Part shown: in pieces, positions 18,901 through 29,738 of the stretch
Position numbering within the stretch: the first letter of the stretch is position 1
Layout of the letters: each line of letters begins with the position of its first letter
Assembly: GCA_017882305.1 (NCBI GenBank)
Contig: JADGPU010000006.1
Span: forward strand, 1-63,206
Length of the DNA: 63,206 nucleotides
Direction: 5' to 3'
Origin: Bacteroidales bacterium
Lineage (GTDB): Bacteria; Bacteroidota; Bacteroidia; Bacteroidales; VadinHA17
Translations under genes and position numbers: made by a program
The notes under the pieces: generated by a model
What the model saw: only the letters and a program-made list of their open reading frames with translations
Database searches by the model: none
Told to the model about the DNA's origin: nothing

Positions 18901-19148
18901 GACATGGAATTAACCATAGCTGCAACTTTTGAGACATTCCCTCCAGCAAAAAGAGTGAAAAACCTGCCCAAAACCATAAAGACAGGATTTCCCGGCGGGT
19001 GCCCGATCTCAAGTTTAAAACAAGAAGCTATGAATTCACCACAATCCCAAAGACTTGCGGTTGGTTCAATTGTCATCATGTAGGTAAACGCTGCAACAAT
19101 AAAAACTGACCATCCTGATACGTTATTAATCAACTTGTACTTCTTCAT
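15936..19148 (-). CDS. DUF2723 family membrane protein (O-mannosyltransferase-like)
   Basis: 1070 residues. The N-terminal domain has about ten or more membrane helices and the DUF2723 landmarks: TIEPTASLWDCGEFIAS, KLEIGHPPGNP, and FSAVEGEVYASS. These resemble the acidic first-loop active site of GT-C glycosyltransferases (protein O-mannosyltransferase/TMEM260 type). A second part carries NQYPNQPRERDYAYAGS and TNGDNDTFPLWY; the C-terminal ~150 residues look like TPR helices. Such proteins are abundant in Bacteroidota, where they probably glycosylate exported proteins. Donor and acceptor are unknown. It is divergent from the zincin-barrel protein. Confidence 0.85.
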   Translation of the reverse strand: MKKYKLINNVSGWSVFIVAAFTYMMTIEPTASLWDCGEFIASCFKLEIGHPPGNPVFMVLGRFFTLFAGGNVSKVAAMVNSMSALASAFTILFLFWTITHLARKILIKNENQYNTGRIIAVMAAGIVGAIAYSFSDSFWFSAVEGEVYASSAFFTALVFWAILKWEDVAEEKHADRWLVLIGFLMGLSIGVHLLNLLTIPAIVLVYYFKKFEFSWKGFSISLVTSIILLSLLMFGIMPGVVAISSKFDWFFVNTLGLPSNSGMVIHVILIAVLFIFAVKFSFSSTNRVKNGVLAIAALFFTGIWVIGSSAVLNILALLIISGVIWYIAGKSRTTLNTLLTVIMVILIGYSANAIIVIRSSAKTPLNENNPSNPFNLLYFLNREQYGERPLFKGPYFNAPVTDYVDGKPKYALENGKYIITGHNLERLYDPRFVTLFPRMWSDQPDHQEVYRQWGRVKGTSIQVTDQSGEKKVLKKPTFRENLRFMFSYQFGYMYFRYFMWNFSGKQNDTQGTGGTVNGNWITGIKFLDEPRLGTSDLPGDMKTDPSKNKYYLLPFILGLVGMFYQLNRDNKNWGIILLLFVMTGIAIVIYLNQYPNQPRERDYAYAGSFYFFSVWIGLGVLALFEALSKLTGEKFAAPFAGLLCFILVPVVMGAENWDDHDRSGRYLARDVAFDYLNSCAPDAILFTNGDNDTFPLWYDQEVEGTRTDVRVCNLMLLNTDWYIDQMKSRTYGSAPLPVTLPVKKYYDGINNQLFIFEKTKDPVDISTIIDFVNSDNKATKMQVSATEILDIIPSRTIRIPVDKAKVLASGTVKPEDADKIVPYIDIKLKGNSILKSQLIVLDILAHNNWQRPVYFVTGYHNDALGLEEYFQLEGLAFRLVPIKSQNKSWLDYGRIDSDILYQNLIKKFVWGGANKKGVDIDYNHQRTIIVVKARLNYARLAKALSVEGKNEKAIETLNFCMEALPLEKIPYDPYMTDIVEAYFAAGATEKAVNMTNAFCDYYYKRLDYLLKQKPFIINSEEFEIQTAIQYTSRVANACTANGKPEIGEAITKKLESYYTDYVKVLQPSAK

Positions 19149-19242
19149 TCTATATTACCTTTATCTACAGAAAATCTTCTGTTAATTTCGCTGACGAAAA
19201 TACTTATTTTTTTCATACCATTATCAACAGATTAACAGTCAC

Positions 19243-19250
19243 TAATTTTG
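19243..19250 (+). promoter_or_regulatory. Candidate -7 element (TAATTTTG)
   Basis: Matches TANNTTTG 25 bases before the ATG at 19276; an overlapping alternative TATTTTTG lies at 19252-19259. No convincing -33 TTTG at the right distance. Confidence 0.35.
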
Positions 19251-19275
19251 CTATTTTTGAAGAATAGTTTTTTAA

Positions 19276-22173
19276 ATGAGACATAAACTAATATTTTTAT
19301 ATACAGCTTTGATTTTCTCAGTACAAGCTGTCACTGCACAATATTATGAGACAGGCCAGGATCCGGCATCAACAAAATGGATGCAGATAAAAACAGGCAG
19401 ATTCACTATCATTTATCCTGAGAAATACAACCCCGGGGGAATTGTGTACGCAAAATCGCTCGACGAAGCATACTCAAAACTTATGTCACTTTTCCCTGAA
19501 AAGAAGTTTAATATCCCGGTCGTCATTCATAATTTTTCTATTCAGTCAAATGGTTATGTCGCCTGGGCTCCTCGAAGGATGGAATTATATCCAACTCCGG
19601 ATCAGAACACTATTCCTCTCGCCGCGGAAAAACAACTTGCAATTCATGAGCTTGCTCACGTTCTTCAGATGGAATCATTAAACAGAAGCTTTTCAAAAGG
19701 GATGTCTATATTTTTAGGGGAACAGTTCACAGGAATTGTTGCTTCGCTTCTGCCAATATGGTTCCTTGAGGGTGATGCAGTTTTTGCCGAAACAGTACTT
19801 ACACAGTCTGGTCGAGGACGCATACCTTCATTCCAGAAACAGCTTAAAGCACTGATAGTTGATAATAAGAAAGATTTTGCCTACGATAAGATTCTTAATG
19901 GTTCTTATAGGGCTTTTGTACCTGATTATTACGAATCAGGTTATCAGATGGTAACCTGGGCCCTGACCAAAAATGACCCTCAGATATGGAATAAAGTACT
20001 TAAATTTACTGCTGAACAACCATTTACTCTTAACCCTGTGAATATAAGCCTTTCAAGAAGCTCAGGCTTAACAAAGAATAAACTCTGGAAGGAAACTTAC
20101 GATACGCTAAAGACTATCTGGACAAAAGATGTATTAAAAGACAACCCTGCAGATTATGAAATGGTAAATCCTGACAAACATGGACAATATATTAATTACT
20201 ATTCTCCTGTTTTTGCAGGTACCGACAGTATTATTGCAATTAAAACTTCATTAAGCGTCCCCCCATCATTTGTTCTCATCAATCCGATCCAAAAAACAGA
20301 AAAAAGGATTTATACACCAGGACAGGTATACCCCTTGTTTATCTCTTATGGTAAAACAAAGCTGGTTTGGGTTGAAACACAACCTGACCCCAGATGGGAA
20401 AACAGAGAGTATTCGGTTATTAAACTGATGGATATAAAAACCGGCAGCGTCATAAAACTTACGCGAAAATCGAGATATCTTGCAGCATCAGTATCTCCTG
20501 ACGGTAGCAAGATAGTTGCAGTGGAAAACAGTGTCAACAATATTAACAGGCTTGTCCTGATTGATGCTGAAACAGGTGCAGTGATACAGTCTGTCCTTAC
20601 TCCCGGAAATGTCTATCTCCAGCACCCGCAATGGGCGGAAGGTGGGAAGAAAGTAACTTTTATTTTCTTAGCAGATGCCGGAGAAGGAATCATGTCATTC
20701 AAATTTGAAGGACAGGAATGGGAGACCCTTATTGAATCAGCAAGAGATGATCTGCAGTCTTCATTCCTGAGAAACGATTCCCTCTTTTTTATTAGTTCTT
20801 CATCGGGGACAGATAATGTTTATCTCCGGACTCCCGAAAAAAAAACAGAGCCATTGACTCGTTCAAGATTTGGCACAGTTGATGTAAGTACTGGCGGAAA
20901 TAATCTCCTATTCTGTGATTATACATCCCTCGGGAACAATATCTGTAGTAGTCAAATTGTATCAGCCCGGGGAGTCCTTAAAGACAATGTAAATTCTTCA
21001 TCTTTCCTCATCAACAGATTTGACATTAAGACATCATCGGATGATGACAAGAGAAGCATTTTATATACATCTGAACCATACAGAAAATGGCAGCACCTTT
21101 TCAGATTTCACAGCTGGATGCCATTCTACATAGATATTGAAGAGCTTAATATCGATCCGGTGAGTGTCAGGCCAGGAGTTTCTATTATGACCCAGAATAC
21201 TTTAAGTACACTTACCTCAACTTTAGGTTATGAGTACTCAACAGATAAACGCAACCTGATTCATTCACGGATAACCTGGCAAGGGTGGTATCCGGTTATT
21301 GAATCACAGCTCGATTATGGTACACTTCCGCTAGTAAGTAAAATGGGGGCAACCGTTGCCAATCCTTCTGATATCAAGCCAGGTATGAGTTTCACAAATA
21401 CTATTTCATTTCCTCTTCAGTTCTCATCAGGCAGGTTTTCAGAGTTTCTGCGACCCTCTATTTCAACTAATTACATAAACAAATATATTTATATCAAAGA
21501 GAAAAGTAGTTATGATTATGGTCAGACCATTATTACAGCAAGACTCTATTTTACAAATTATTACCGGTCAGCAATTCGTGATATATATCCAAGGTGGGCA
21601 CAGATAGTTGATCTTAATTATAGCTATGCTCCCTTCGACAGGAATATCTATGGATCAGCAATCTCATTAAAAACCGCATTCTTTTTCCCTGGGATTTTCC
21701 CTAACAATGGCATAAAAATACGGTTCGAAACTGAAAAGCAGGATCCAAAGAAATATTTATATCAAAGTTTTTCATCCCTTCCACGTGGGTATTATAATAT
21801 TTTTCCGACAGATATTGATTTTCTTTCAGTCGATTATTTTCTGCCTTTAGCATACCCCGATTTCAATGTTGCAAGTCTCCTTTACCTTAAGAGGATTCGC
21901 ACAAGTCTCTTTTATGATTATGCTTCAGGGCCAGGTAATTCATTTTATCAATACTCTGCAAATGGGTTGGTTCCATTTTATGATGATCCCAATAAGATAT
22001 CTTTCAAATCATTTGGAATTGAATTGCTTTCAGATTTTCATGTCCTCAGGATACCCTATATGATATCCGCCGGAGTTCAGGCAGCATGGAAAAATGTGAA
22101 TGCACCACCCTCTATTGAATTACTGTTCAGCATTGATTTATATGGATTGACTTTCGGAAGAAGGCATATGTAA
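19276..22173 (+). CDS. Zincin-like, beta-propeller and outer-membrane barrel fusion protein
   Basis: 965 residues with a signal peptide (to about 22). The N-terminal domain (about 25-290) has HELAH (124-128) and a downstream WFLEGDAVFAE (Glu165), the gluzincin pattern of HExxH plus a distal Glu. A middle region (about 320-600) has repeated blades such as SVSPDGSKIVAVE, typical of TolB/WD40-like propellers. The last ~330 residues look like an outer-membrane beta barrel, ending SIDLYGLTFGRRHM. I infer an outer-membrane-anchored protein with an exported peptidase-like domain; activity is unproven. It stands alone between divergent and convergent neighbours. Confidence 0.75.
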   Translation: MRHKLIFLYTALIFSVQAVTAQYYETGQDPASTKWMQIKTGRFTIIYPEKYNPGGIVYAKSLDEAYSKLMSLFPEKKFNIPVVIHNFSIQSNGYVAWAPRRMELYPTPDQNTIPLAAEKQLAIHELAHVLQMESLNRSFSKGMSIFLGEQFTGIVASLLPIWFLEGDAVFAETVLTQSGRGRIPSFQKQLKALIVDNKKDFAYDKILNGSYRAFVPDYYESGYQMVTWALTKNDPQIWNKVLKFTAEQPFTLNPVNISLSRSSGLTKNKLWKETYDTLKTIWTKDVLKDNPADYEMVNPDKHGQYINYYSPVFAGTDSIIAIKTSLSVPPSFVLINPIQKTEKRIYTPGQVYPLFISYGKTKLVWVETQPDPRWENREYSVIKLMDIKTGSVIKLTRKSRYLAASVSPDGSKIVAVENSVNNINRLVLIDAETGAVIQSVLTPGNVYLQHPQWAEGGKKVTFIFLADAGEGIMSFKFEGQEWETLIESARDDLQSSFLRNDSLFFISSSSGTDNVYLRTPEKKTEPLTRSRFGTVDVSTGGNNLLFCDYTSLGNNICSSQIVSARGVLKDNVNSSSFLINRFDIKTSSDDDKRSILYTSEPYRKWQHLFRFHSWMPFYIDIEELNIDPVSVRPGVSIMTQNTLSTLTSTLGYEYSTDKRNLIHSRITWQGWYPVIESQLDYGTLPLVSKMGATVANPSDIKPGMSFTNTISFPLQFSSGRFSEFLRPSISTNYINKYIYIKEKSSYDYGQTIITARLYFTNYYRSAIRDIYPRWAQIVDLNYSYAPFDRNIYGSAISLKTAFFFPGIFPNNGIKIRFETEKQDPKKYLYQSFSSLPRGYYNIFPTDIDFLSVDYFLPLAYPDFNVASLLYLKRIRTSLFYDYASGPGNSFYQYSANGLVPFYDDPNKISFKSFGIELLSDFHVLRIPYMISAGVQAAWKNVNAPPSIELLFSIDLYGLTFGRRHM

Positions 22174-22178
22174 CCCTT

Positions 22179-23597
22179 TCAGGATATCAGCCTCCGGGCA
22201 GTCTCTTTTATCATAAGCCAGGCTCTTTCAACATGCCCGATAGTTATATTTGTCTGAGCTGTAACCATTCTAAGTGTATATTTCCCATTTAAAACAGTAT
22301 GGCTCAGATACAATTTTCCGGAATCATTAAGCTGATGATTTAGTCTTTCATTTAAAACATTTATCTGATCTTCACTAAAACCTGAAGGAATATACCTGAA
22401 ACAGACAACGCAGATAATCACAGGAGCAAGTATTTCAAAATCAACTTCTTTTGAGATCATTTCTGAAAGTTCTGATGCGATAGCAATATGATTTCTTACG
22501 GCTTTACGGAGGCCTTCAACACCGTAAGTTCTGATTACACTCCATAGTTTTAATGCTCTGAATCTCCTTCCCAGAGGGACACCCCAGTCGCGATAATCAT
22601 TTACTTTGCCTCTGGTCCGTGTTTTAAGATATTCCGGGAGAATCTCAAAGGTTTTAATCAAAGCCGATGCATCCTTTACAAAATAGGCGGTACAATCAAA
22701 GTTTGTAAACATCCATTTATGAGGATTGAACACAAAACTATCGATATATTCCTTTCCGTCAAGCATCCATTGAAATTCGGGCAAAATAAGCGCAGTACCG
22801 GCCATAGCAGCATCAACATGAAGCCACACATCATTTTCGTGACAAATCTCTCCTACAGCTCTTAAAGGATCAACTGCAGTGGTTCCTGTGGTACCTAAAG
22901 TTGCAACTACACAGCAAGGGACATGCCCTTTCTTTTTATCATTGAGGATTGCTTCTCTCAGCTTTTCAGGATCTATTGAAAAGTCATCTCTGACAGGAAT
23001 TTTAACAAGGTTTTTCCTGCCGATTCCACTTATTTTAACAGCTTTTTCCACAGATGAATGAGTCTGCCCCGAACAGTATGCTTTCAGAATTACTGATTTT
23101 TGGAGACCCTCAATGTTGGCTGAAAAATTTGTAGCCTTTTCCCGAGCTGTCAGAATTGCTGCAAGCGTGGCAGTTGAGGCAGAATCCTGAATTACACCTT
23201 CAAATCCTGAAGGAAGCCTTATCAGGTCCCTTAACCAGACCATCATTTTTTCTTCGAGCTCTGCTGCTGCAGGAGAGGTTTCCCATATCATGCACTGGGC
23301 TGCAAGTGTTGCAATCAGCATTTCAGCCAGGATAGATGCGGGGCTGGTATTCGCCGGAAAATATGCAAAAAAATTAGGATTCTGCCAGTGGGTCATTCCC
23401 GGCATTATTATTTCATTGAAATCCCTCATTAGAGAGTCGAATGATTCGGAATGTTGAGGGGGTTTGTCAGGAATTTTATCAAAAATCTCACCCGGCTTTA
23501 CTGATGATTTGACAGGCCAGTTCTCAACATTTTCCATATAGCCCGCCATCCATTCGACAAGCTCATGGGCATGTTTTCGGAATTCATCAGGTGTCAT
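22179..23597 (-). CDS. PLP-dependent group II amino-acid decarboxylase
   Basis: 472 residues. It shows the aromatic-L-amino-acid decarboxylase fold: N-terminal HWQNPNFFAYFPANTSPASI, cofactor-binding LGTTGTTAVDP and HVDAAMAGTA, and the PLP-binding lysine in FNPHKWM. The substrate is an amino acid, most likely aromatic (Tyr, Trp or Phe), giving an amine; sequence alone does not settle which. It sits 10 bases downstream of atpC on the same strand, so it may be read from the atpDC transcript, although no functional link is known. It is convergent with the preceding gene, with 5 bases between the stops. Confidence 0.87.
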   Translation of the reverse strand: MTPDEFRKHAHELVEWMAGYMENVENWPVKSSVKPGEIFDKIPDKPPQHSESFDSLMRDFNEIIMPGMTHWQNPNFFAYFPANTSPASILAEMLIATLAAQCMIWETSPAAAELEEKMMVWLRDLIRLPSGFEGVIQDSASTATLAAILTAREKATNFSANIEGLQKSVILKAYCSGQTHSSVEKAVKISGIGRKNLVKIPVRDDFSIDPEKLREAILNDKKKGHVPCCVVATLGTTGTTAVDPLRAVGEICHENDVWLHVDAAMAGTALILPEFQWMLDGKEYIDSFVFNPHKWMFTNFDCTAYFVKDASALIKTFEILPEYLKTRTRGKVNDYRDWGVPLGRRFRALKLWSVIRTYGVEGLRKAVRNHIAIASELSEMISKEVDFEILAPVIICVVCFRYIPSGFSEDQINVLNERLNHQLNDSGKLYLSHTVLNGKYTLRMVTAQTNITIGHVERAWLMIKETARRLIS

Positions 23598-23607
23598 TTG
23601 CTATACG

Positions 23608-23853
23608 TTAACTAACGGAATCTGCAAGAAGAATTATTTTATTTGCTTTTACTTCAATCACCCCCCCGCTGATCTCATATGTTATTTCTTTGTCTTCCTG
23701 ATCGACCATTCTGACTGAACCATTTTCGAGGGTAGAGATAATTGGCGCATGGTCCTTTAGTACCTGGAATGATCCTTTCTTCCCCGGAACTCTGATCGAT
23801 TTAATTTCCCCGTCAAAAATTTTTTTGCCGGGCGTGATAATCTCAATTTTCAT
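23608..23853 (-). CDS. atpC: ATP synthase F1 epsilon subunit, short form
   Basis: 81 residues: only the N-terminal beta-sandwich domain (IITPGKKIFDGEIKSIRVPG, GSFQVLKDHAPIISTLENG). The C-terminal helical hairpin found in roughly 130-residue epsilon subunits, which inhibits ATP hydrolysis in many bacteria, is absent. Short epsilon forms are common in Bacteroidota. It lies 39 bases after atpD in a two-gene unit with it. Confidence 0.93.
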   Translation of the reverse strand: MKIEIITPGKKIFDGEIKSIRVPGKKGSFQVLKDHAPIISTLENGSVRMVDQEDKEITYEISGGVIEVKANKIILLADSVS

Positions 23854-23892
23854 TACAACTTATTAATAAAAAGAAGTTTCCCAATCAGTCAA

Positions 23893-25410
<1,518 letters not shown>

Positions 25411-25437
25411 TTATTTATATAAGTTTTCCAGAAGAGA

Positions 25438-25445
25438 CAAAATTA
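25438..25445 (-). promoter_or_regulatory. Candidate -7 element for atpDC
   Basis: On the minus strand this reads TAATTTTG, a TANNTTTG match 36 bases upstream of the atpD ATG. Together with the intervening plus-strand gene it supports separate transcription of atpDC. No clear -33 TTTG. Confidence 0.45.
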
Positions 25446-25532
25446 ATAATTTTTGTGTGTTAACCTGACTTATATCCTTATAAATTCAGTTTTGTCAAAA
25501 AGATCAATTCGCCCTGTTATTTATCAGATTCA

Positions 25533-25566
25533 TTTGGTCTGAAATTCCATAAATTTTTTATCTTTA
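25533..25566 (+). promoter_or_regulatory. Candidate promoter for outer-membrane protein gene
   Basis: TTTG at 25533-25536 and TATCTTTA (one mismatch to TANNTTTG) at 25559-25566, 22 bases apart. Transcription would begin near 25573, which favours the ATG at 25615 over the earlier TTG/ATG codons. Confidence 0.45.
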
Positions 25567-25614
25567 TTGTCAGAACCAATGAAACCAGATATCAACCAAA
25601 TTAAAAACAGGTTC

Positions 25615-26190
25615 ATGAAAAAGCTTTTTGTGACATTCCTTTTAATGGTTTCTGTACTGACTATGGCAGATGGCCAGTTTACCGGGATAGGAGGAGGATT
25701 AGCCATGAGCAGTGGTTTCCAGTTTCATGATCAAATATTAACGGTAAATAAGAGCAATTTTGTTGCAATCTCGTTTAAAGGCTTCTACAAAATTAGTGTG
25801 CCTTTTTATGTTTCTCCCTCTTTTACTTTTTTTTATCCACATGTCACAAAAGAGCAGGTGTCGAAACAAACAATATCTTCAATGATGTTTGACATAAATG
25901 GACACTACTTTCTCAACTCTACTGACAGGTTTGAATTTTATGGTCTTGCAGGACTTAATATATTGTTTGCAAGTTATAAGCATTCGGGCGAGGGCCTGCC
26001 TGCATATAAAGAGAGTGATAATGCGCCGGGGCTTAATATTGGAGTAGGGACTTATATCAAAATAACTAAAAAATTCGATATCTACGGAGAAGCTAAATAT
26101 GTTTTCAACAACAGGTATAATCAGTTTATGCTTAACGCGGGAGTACTGCTAAATATTGAGCCGAAGAATAAACACGAAAATAAGGAATAA
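25615..26190 (+). CDS. Outer-membrane beta-barrel protein of unknown function
   Basis: 191 residues from the ATG at 25615, which begins a clean signal peptide (MKKLFVTFLLMVSVLTMADG). Earlier in-frame starts exist (TTG 25567, ATG 25579), but a promoter match just before them makes them unlikely. The mature part has alternating strands (FVAISFKGFYKISVPFYVSP, FEFYGLAGLNILFASY, KFDIYGEAKYVFNN) like small PorT/OmpA-type barrels. It lies on the opposite strand between atpD and the polyprenyl synthase, interrupting the atp locus. No ligand or partner is evident. Confidence 0.75.
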   Translation: MKKLFVTFLLMVSVLTMADGQFTGIGGGLAMSSGFQFHDQILTVNKSNFVAISFKGFYKISVPFYVSPSFTFFYPHVTKEQVSKQTISSMMFDINGHYFLNSTDRFEFYGLAGLNILFASYKHSGEGLPAYKESDNAPGLNIGVGTYIKITKKFDIYGEAKYVFNNRYNQFMLNAGVLLNIEPKNKHENKE

Positions 26191-26194
26191 TAGT

Positions 26195-27169
26195 TTAATT
26201 ATCTCTTCCAATAAGTGAGCTGGCAATATTAGCCAGCTCTGTTTTTCTTTCACTAATTACACCTATCTTTTCAAGCAGACTGAAAGCCGTGTTAATATAA
26301 TCATTAGCAAGGTCTTCTGAAATATTCTTAATATTCAGCTGATCGTACAAATCAATGACTTTTTTTACTTTGATTTCAGGATCACATTCTTTCAAAGCAA
26401 ATTGTTCATGGAGTTGTTTTGCCTGTTCGACTGATGCTATTTCCAGGGCTTTCACAAGCATAAAGGTTTTTTTATTGGAAATAATGTCTCCTCCCAGAAT
26501 TTTGCCAAATACTTTAATATCTCCATAAATATCAAGCAGGTCATCCTGAATCTGGAATGCAAAACCCAGGTTTCTTCCAAATTCATAAAGCAGGTCAGAA
26601 TCCTTGTCATCCGCACCACCAATAATAGAACCAATTTTAGCTGATGCGGCCAGGAGCACCGCTGTTTTCAGCTCGATCATACGCAAATATTCCTCGTGTG
26701 AAATAATAGTTACTTTTTCAAAATCTATGTCGAATTGCTGACCCACACATACTTCAATTGCTGCTTTATTAAACACTTTGAAAACTTTCTGCAAGCAGTG
26801 AGAAGGAGTTTGTAAAAAACATTCATTCGCAATAAATGCCATTACATCGCCTGACAGAACTGCCTGGTTAAGGTTCCATTTACTGTGGACAGTGGGCAGG
26901 TTCCTTCTTACAGGTGCATGATCCATAATATCATCATGAACCAGGGTAAAATTATGAAACACCTCAAGCCCTGTTGCAGGTATTACTGCTTCATCAATTG
27001 TATCACTAAAAAGGTTGCAAGCCATCAGGGCCAAAACGGGTCTTAGTCTTTTCCCACCGATAGAAAGAATATACTTAACCGGATCATTAAGTTTTTCTGC
27101 TTCCTCGTTATAGGAAAGATTAAGAATAGCCTTATTGACTAATTTTTTAAGATCAGACTGAGTATACAT
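26195..27169 (-). CDS. Polyprenyl (trans-isoprenyl) diphosphate synthase
   Basis: 324 residues. Both Asp-rich motifs are present: first DDIMD with the following RRNLPTVH, second DDLLD in FQIQDDLLDIYGD, plus GGKRLRP near the N terminus. It condenses isopentenyl diphosphate with allylic diphosphates. Chain length (geranylgeranyl versus longer quinone or undecaprenyl-type precursors) is not certain from sequence. It follows atpG by 34 bases on the same strand and probably shares the atp transcript. It is convergent with the outer-membrane protein gene, 4 bases apart. Confidence 0.9.
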   Translation of the reverse strand: MYTQSDLKKLVNKAILNLSYNEEAEKLNDPVKYILSIGGKRLRPVLALMACNLFSDTIDEAVIPATGLEVFHNFTLVHDDIMDHAPVRRNLPTVHSKWNLNQAVLSGDVMAFIANECFLQTPSHCLQKVFKVFNKAAIEVCVGQQFDIDFEKVTIISHEEYLRMIELKTAVLLAASAKIGSIIGGADDKDSDLLYEFGRNLGFAFQIQDDLLDIYGDIKVFGKILGGDIISNKKTFMLVKALEIASVEQAKQLHEQFALKECDPEIKVKKVIDLYDQLNIKNISEDLANDYINTAFSLLEKIGVISERKTELANIASSLIGRDN

Positions 27170-27203
27170 TATTATTCTTTTACAACCTGATATTGAATTA
27201 ATT

Positions 27204-28088
27204 TTAACCTCTCAGAGCTTCAGCGCCATTTACAACTTCGAGTATAGCATTTGTAATAGTGGCTTGTCTTGCTTTGTTATACTGAAGTGTCAGATCGCGG
27301 ATTAGGTCTGTTGCATTGTCAGTTGCCTTATGCATAGCGGTCATACGGGCACCATGTTCTGCTACAAATGAATCAAGAATTGCTTTATAAAATTGAATTT
27401 TTAATGACTTTGGAATTAACTCTTTGATAATGCCCTCTTTATCTGGTTCATAAATGTAATCAGTCGGAGCAATTTTAACATTTCCCGGTGGAACTGTCTC
27501 AACAGGTAAGAATACTTCATTAGTAAGGTTTTGTACTGCAGCATTTTTAAACTGATTATAAATCAGTTCTACTCTGTCAAATTCCAATGAAACAAAACTG
27601 CTCATAATCTGTTCAGCCATTCTGGAAACATTATCAAATGTAAGATCATTAAACAGATTATTCTGCTCAGGAAGCATATTTACTTTCTGTTTTCTGAAAT
27701 AATCAAATCCCTTCTTCCCGATTGTTAAAAACATCAGGTTCCCCTTTCTGAACTGGTCAGAGTATTTTTCTGAAATGACCATTCTTGTTTCATTTATAAC
27801 ATTGGTATTGAATGCTCCGCAGAGACCTCTGTTAGATGTGACTACAACAATCAGAACCTTTTCAGGAGAAGATACCCTTCCATAAACATTGTCGACTTCA
27901 GAGTCTGCAATACTTTGTGAAAGATCAACCAGTAACTCGTGTAATTTTTTTGCATAAGGCCTTAGTCTCACAATCTTATCCTGAGCTTTCCGTAATTTGG
28001 CAGCAGATACCATTTTCATTGCTGATGTGATCTGCCTTGTTGACTTAAATGAGGTGATCCTTATCCTTATTGCCTTTAAATTCTCCAT
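27204..28088 (-). CDS. atpG: ATP synthase F1 gamma subunit
   Basis: 294 residues. N-terminal helix AIRIRITSFKSTRQITSAMK, the central VVVTSNRGLCGAFN motif and the C-terminal helix AMHKATDNATDLIRDLTLQY identify the rotor shaft. Spacing to atpA is 28 bases. Unlike the common AGDC order, atpD and atpC do not follow; polyprenyl synthase does. Confidence 0.96.
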   Translation of the reverse strand: MENLKAIRIRITSFKSTRQITSAMKMVSAAKLRKAQDKIVRLRPYAKKLHELLVDLSQSIADSEVDNVYGRVSSPEKVLIVVVTSNRGLCGAFNTNVINETRMVISEKYSDQFRKGNLMFLTIGKKGFDYFRKQKVNMLPEQNNLFNDLTFDNVSRMAEQIMSSFVSLEFDRVELIYNQFKNAAVQNLTNEVFLPVETVPPGNVKIAPTDYIYEPDKEGIIKELIPKSLKIQFYKAILDSFVAEHGARMTAMHKATDNATDLIRDLTLQYNKARQATITNAILEVVNGAEALRG

Positions 28089-28116
28089 CTAGAATTCATT
28101 CCCCCAGTTTTTCTGA

Positions 28117-29700
28117 TTACAGTGGCTTGTACTTTATAACTAAATCCGCGGCAACTTTTTCAAGAACTTTAGTGATATCATCGTTAAGTATGCCGTCACG
28201 AAGACTATCGAGAGTATCCCTGTGTTTATGCTCAAGCAACTCCATAAAATCAATTTCGAAACTCTTCACTTTGTTTATAGGAACATCTTTTAAAAGTCCG
28301 GTGGTACCGCAATATATAATTGCTATTTGTTTTTCAATAGGCACAGGTGCAAACTGAGCCTGTTTAAGGATTTCAACGTTTTTAGCTCCTTTATTCAGAA
28401 TAGCCAGAGTTGAAGCGTCGAGATCAGAACCAAATTTAGAAAATGCTTCGAGTTCACGGTATTGAGCCTGATCAACTTTTAATGTACCGGCGATCTTTTT
28501 CATCGCCTTAATCTGGGCATTTCCTCCTACCCTTGATACGGAGATTCCGACATTAATTGCGGGTCGTACTCCCGAGTTGAAAAGGCTCGATTCGAGAAAT
28601 ATCTGTCCATCGGTGATCGATATCACATTTGTCGGAATATATGCCGAAACATCACCGGCCTGAGTTTCAATTATTGGAAGGGCAGTAAGCGATCCTCCTC
28701 CTTTTACAAGGTGCCGTATCGATTCGGGAATATCATTCATCTTTTTGGCAACATCATCAGATTCAATTATTTTAGCTGCTCTTTCAAGAAGTCTGGAGTG
28801 CAGATAAAAAACATCTCCGGGGTATGCTTCACGTCCGGGCGGACGACGGAGTAAAAGTGAGACTTCCCTGTATGATACTGCCTGCTTGGAAAGGTCATCG
28901 TAAATGATAAGGGCATCACGACCCGTGTCGCGGAAAAATTCTCCGATCGCAGCTCCTGCAAAGGGAGCATAGAATTGTGATGCAGCGGGATCAGAAGCAG
29001 TAGCAAGAACAATAACTGTATATGCAAGTGCACCATGTTCTTCAAGTGTTACTGCTATATTGGCAACCGTTGAACCTTTTTGTCCGATTGCAACATAAAT
29101 ACAATAAACAGGTTTCCCTTTTTCAAAGTTACTTCGCTGATTAATGATTGTATCAATGGCAATGGCGGTTTTGCCAGTTTGTCTGTCACCGATGATAAGT
29201 TCCCTCTGACCACGACCTATTGGAATCATTGCATCAATTGCCTTGATCCCGGTCTGGAGAGGTTGCTTGACGGGCTGACGGAAAATAACTCCGGGAGCTT
29301 TTCTCTCAAATGGGAGATTAAATAGTTCACCGGTAATTGGACCTTTACCATCAATTGGCTGTCCTGTAGGTGTTATAACTCTACCTAATAATCCTTCACC
29401 TACTCCGATAGAAGCAATACGGCCGGTTCTTTTAACGATATCACCTTCATTTATCTCTTCAGTGGGACCAAGTAATACTGCACCGATATTATCTTCTTCA
29501 AGGTTTAGAACAATAGCTTCAATTCCATTTTCAAATTCAATCAGCTCATTCGATTGTGCATTTGAAAGTCCGTATATACGTGCGATTCCGTCACCAACCT
29601 GAAGCACTGTTCCAACTTCTTCCAGTTCAACACCGGTCTGTATTCCTTCGAGTTGTTGCCTGAGAATTTTTGAAACTTCTGATGGTTTAATATTTGCCAT
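28117..29700 (-). CDS. atpA: ATP synthase F1 alpha subunit
   Basis: 527 residues. Walker [10 protein letters not shown], the [15 protein letters not shown] region and [30 protein letters not shown] are typical of the regulatory alpha subunit, which alternates with beta in the F1 head. The N terminus ([15 protein letters not shown]) is the part that binds delta. It is in the atpBEFHAG block. Confidence 0.97.
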   Translation of the reverse strand: MANIKPSEVSKILRQQLEGIQTGVELEEVGTVLQVGDGIARIYGLSNAQSNELIEFENGIEAIVLNLEEDNIGAVLLGPTEEINEGDIVKRTGRIASIGVGEGLLGRVITPTGQPIDGKGPITGELFNLPFERKAPGVIFRQPVKQPLQTGIKAIDAMIPIGRGQRELIIGDRQTGKTAIAIDTIINQRSNFEKGKPVYCIYVAIGQKGSTVANIAVTLEEHGALAYTVIVLATASDPAASQFYAPFAGAAIGEFFRDTGRDALIIYDDLSKQAVSYREVSLLLRRPPGREAYPGDVFYLHSRLLERAAKIIESDDVAKKMNDIPESIRHLVKGGGSLTALPIIETQAGDVSAYIPTNVISITDGQIFLESSLFNSGVRPAINVGISVSRVGGNAQIKAMKKIAGTLKVDQAQYRELEAFSKFGSDLDASTLAILNKGAKNVEILKQAQFAPVPIEKQIAIIYCGTTGLLKDVPINKVKSFEIDFMELLEHKHRDTLDSLRDGILNDDITKVLEKVAADLVIKYKPL

Positions 29701-29738
29701 ACTATATCTTCTTAAAAATCTTTAATTGTAATCTTTTT

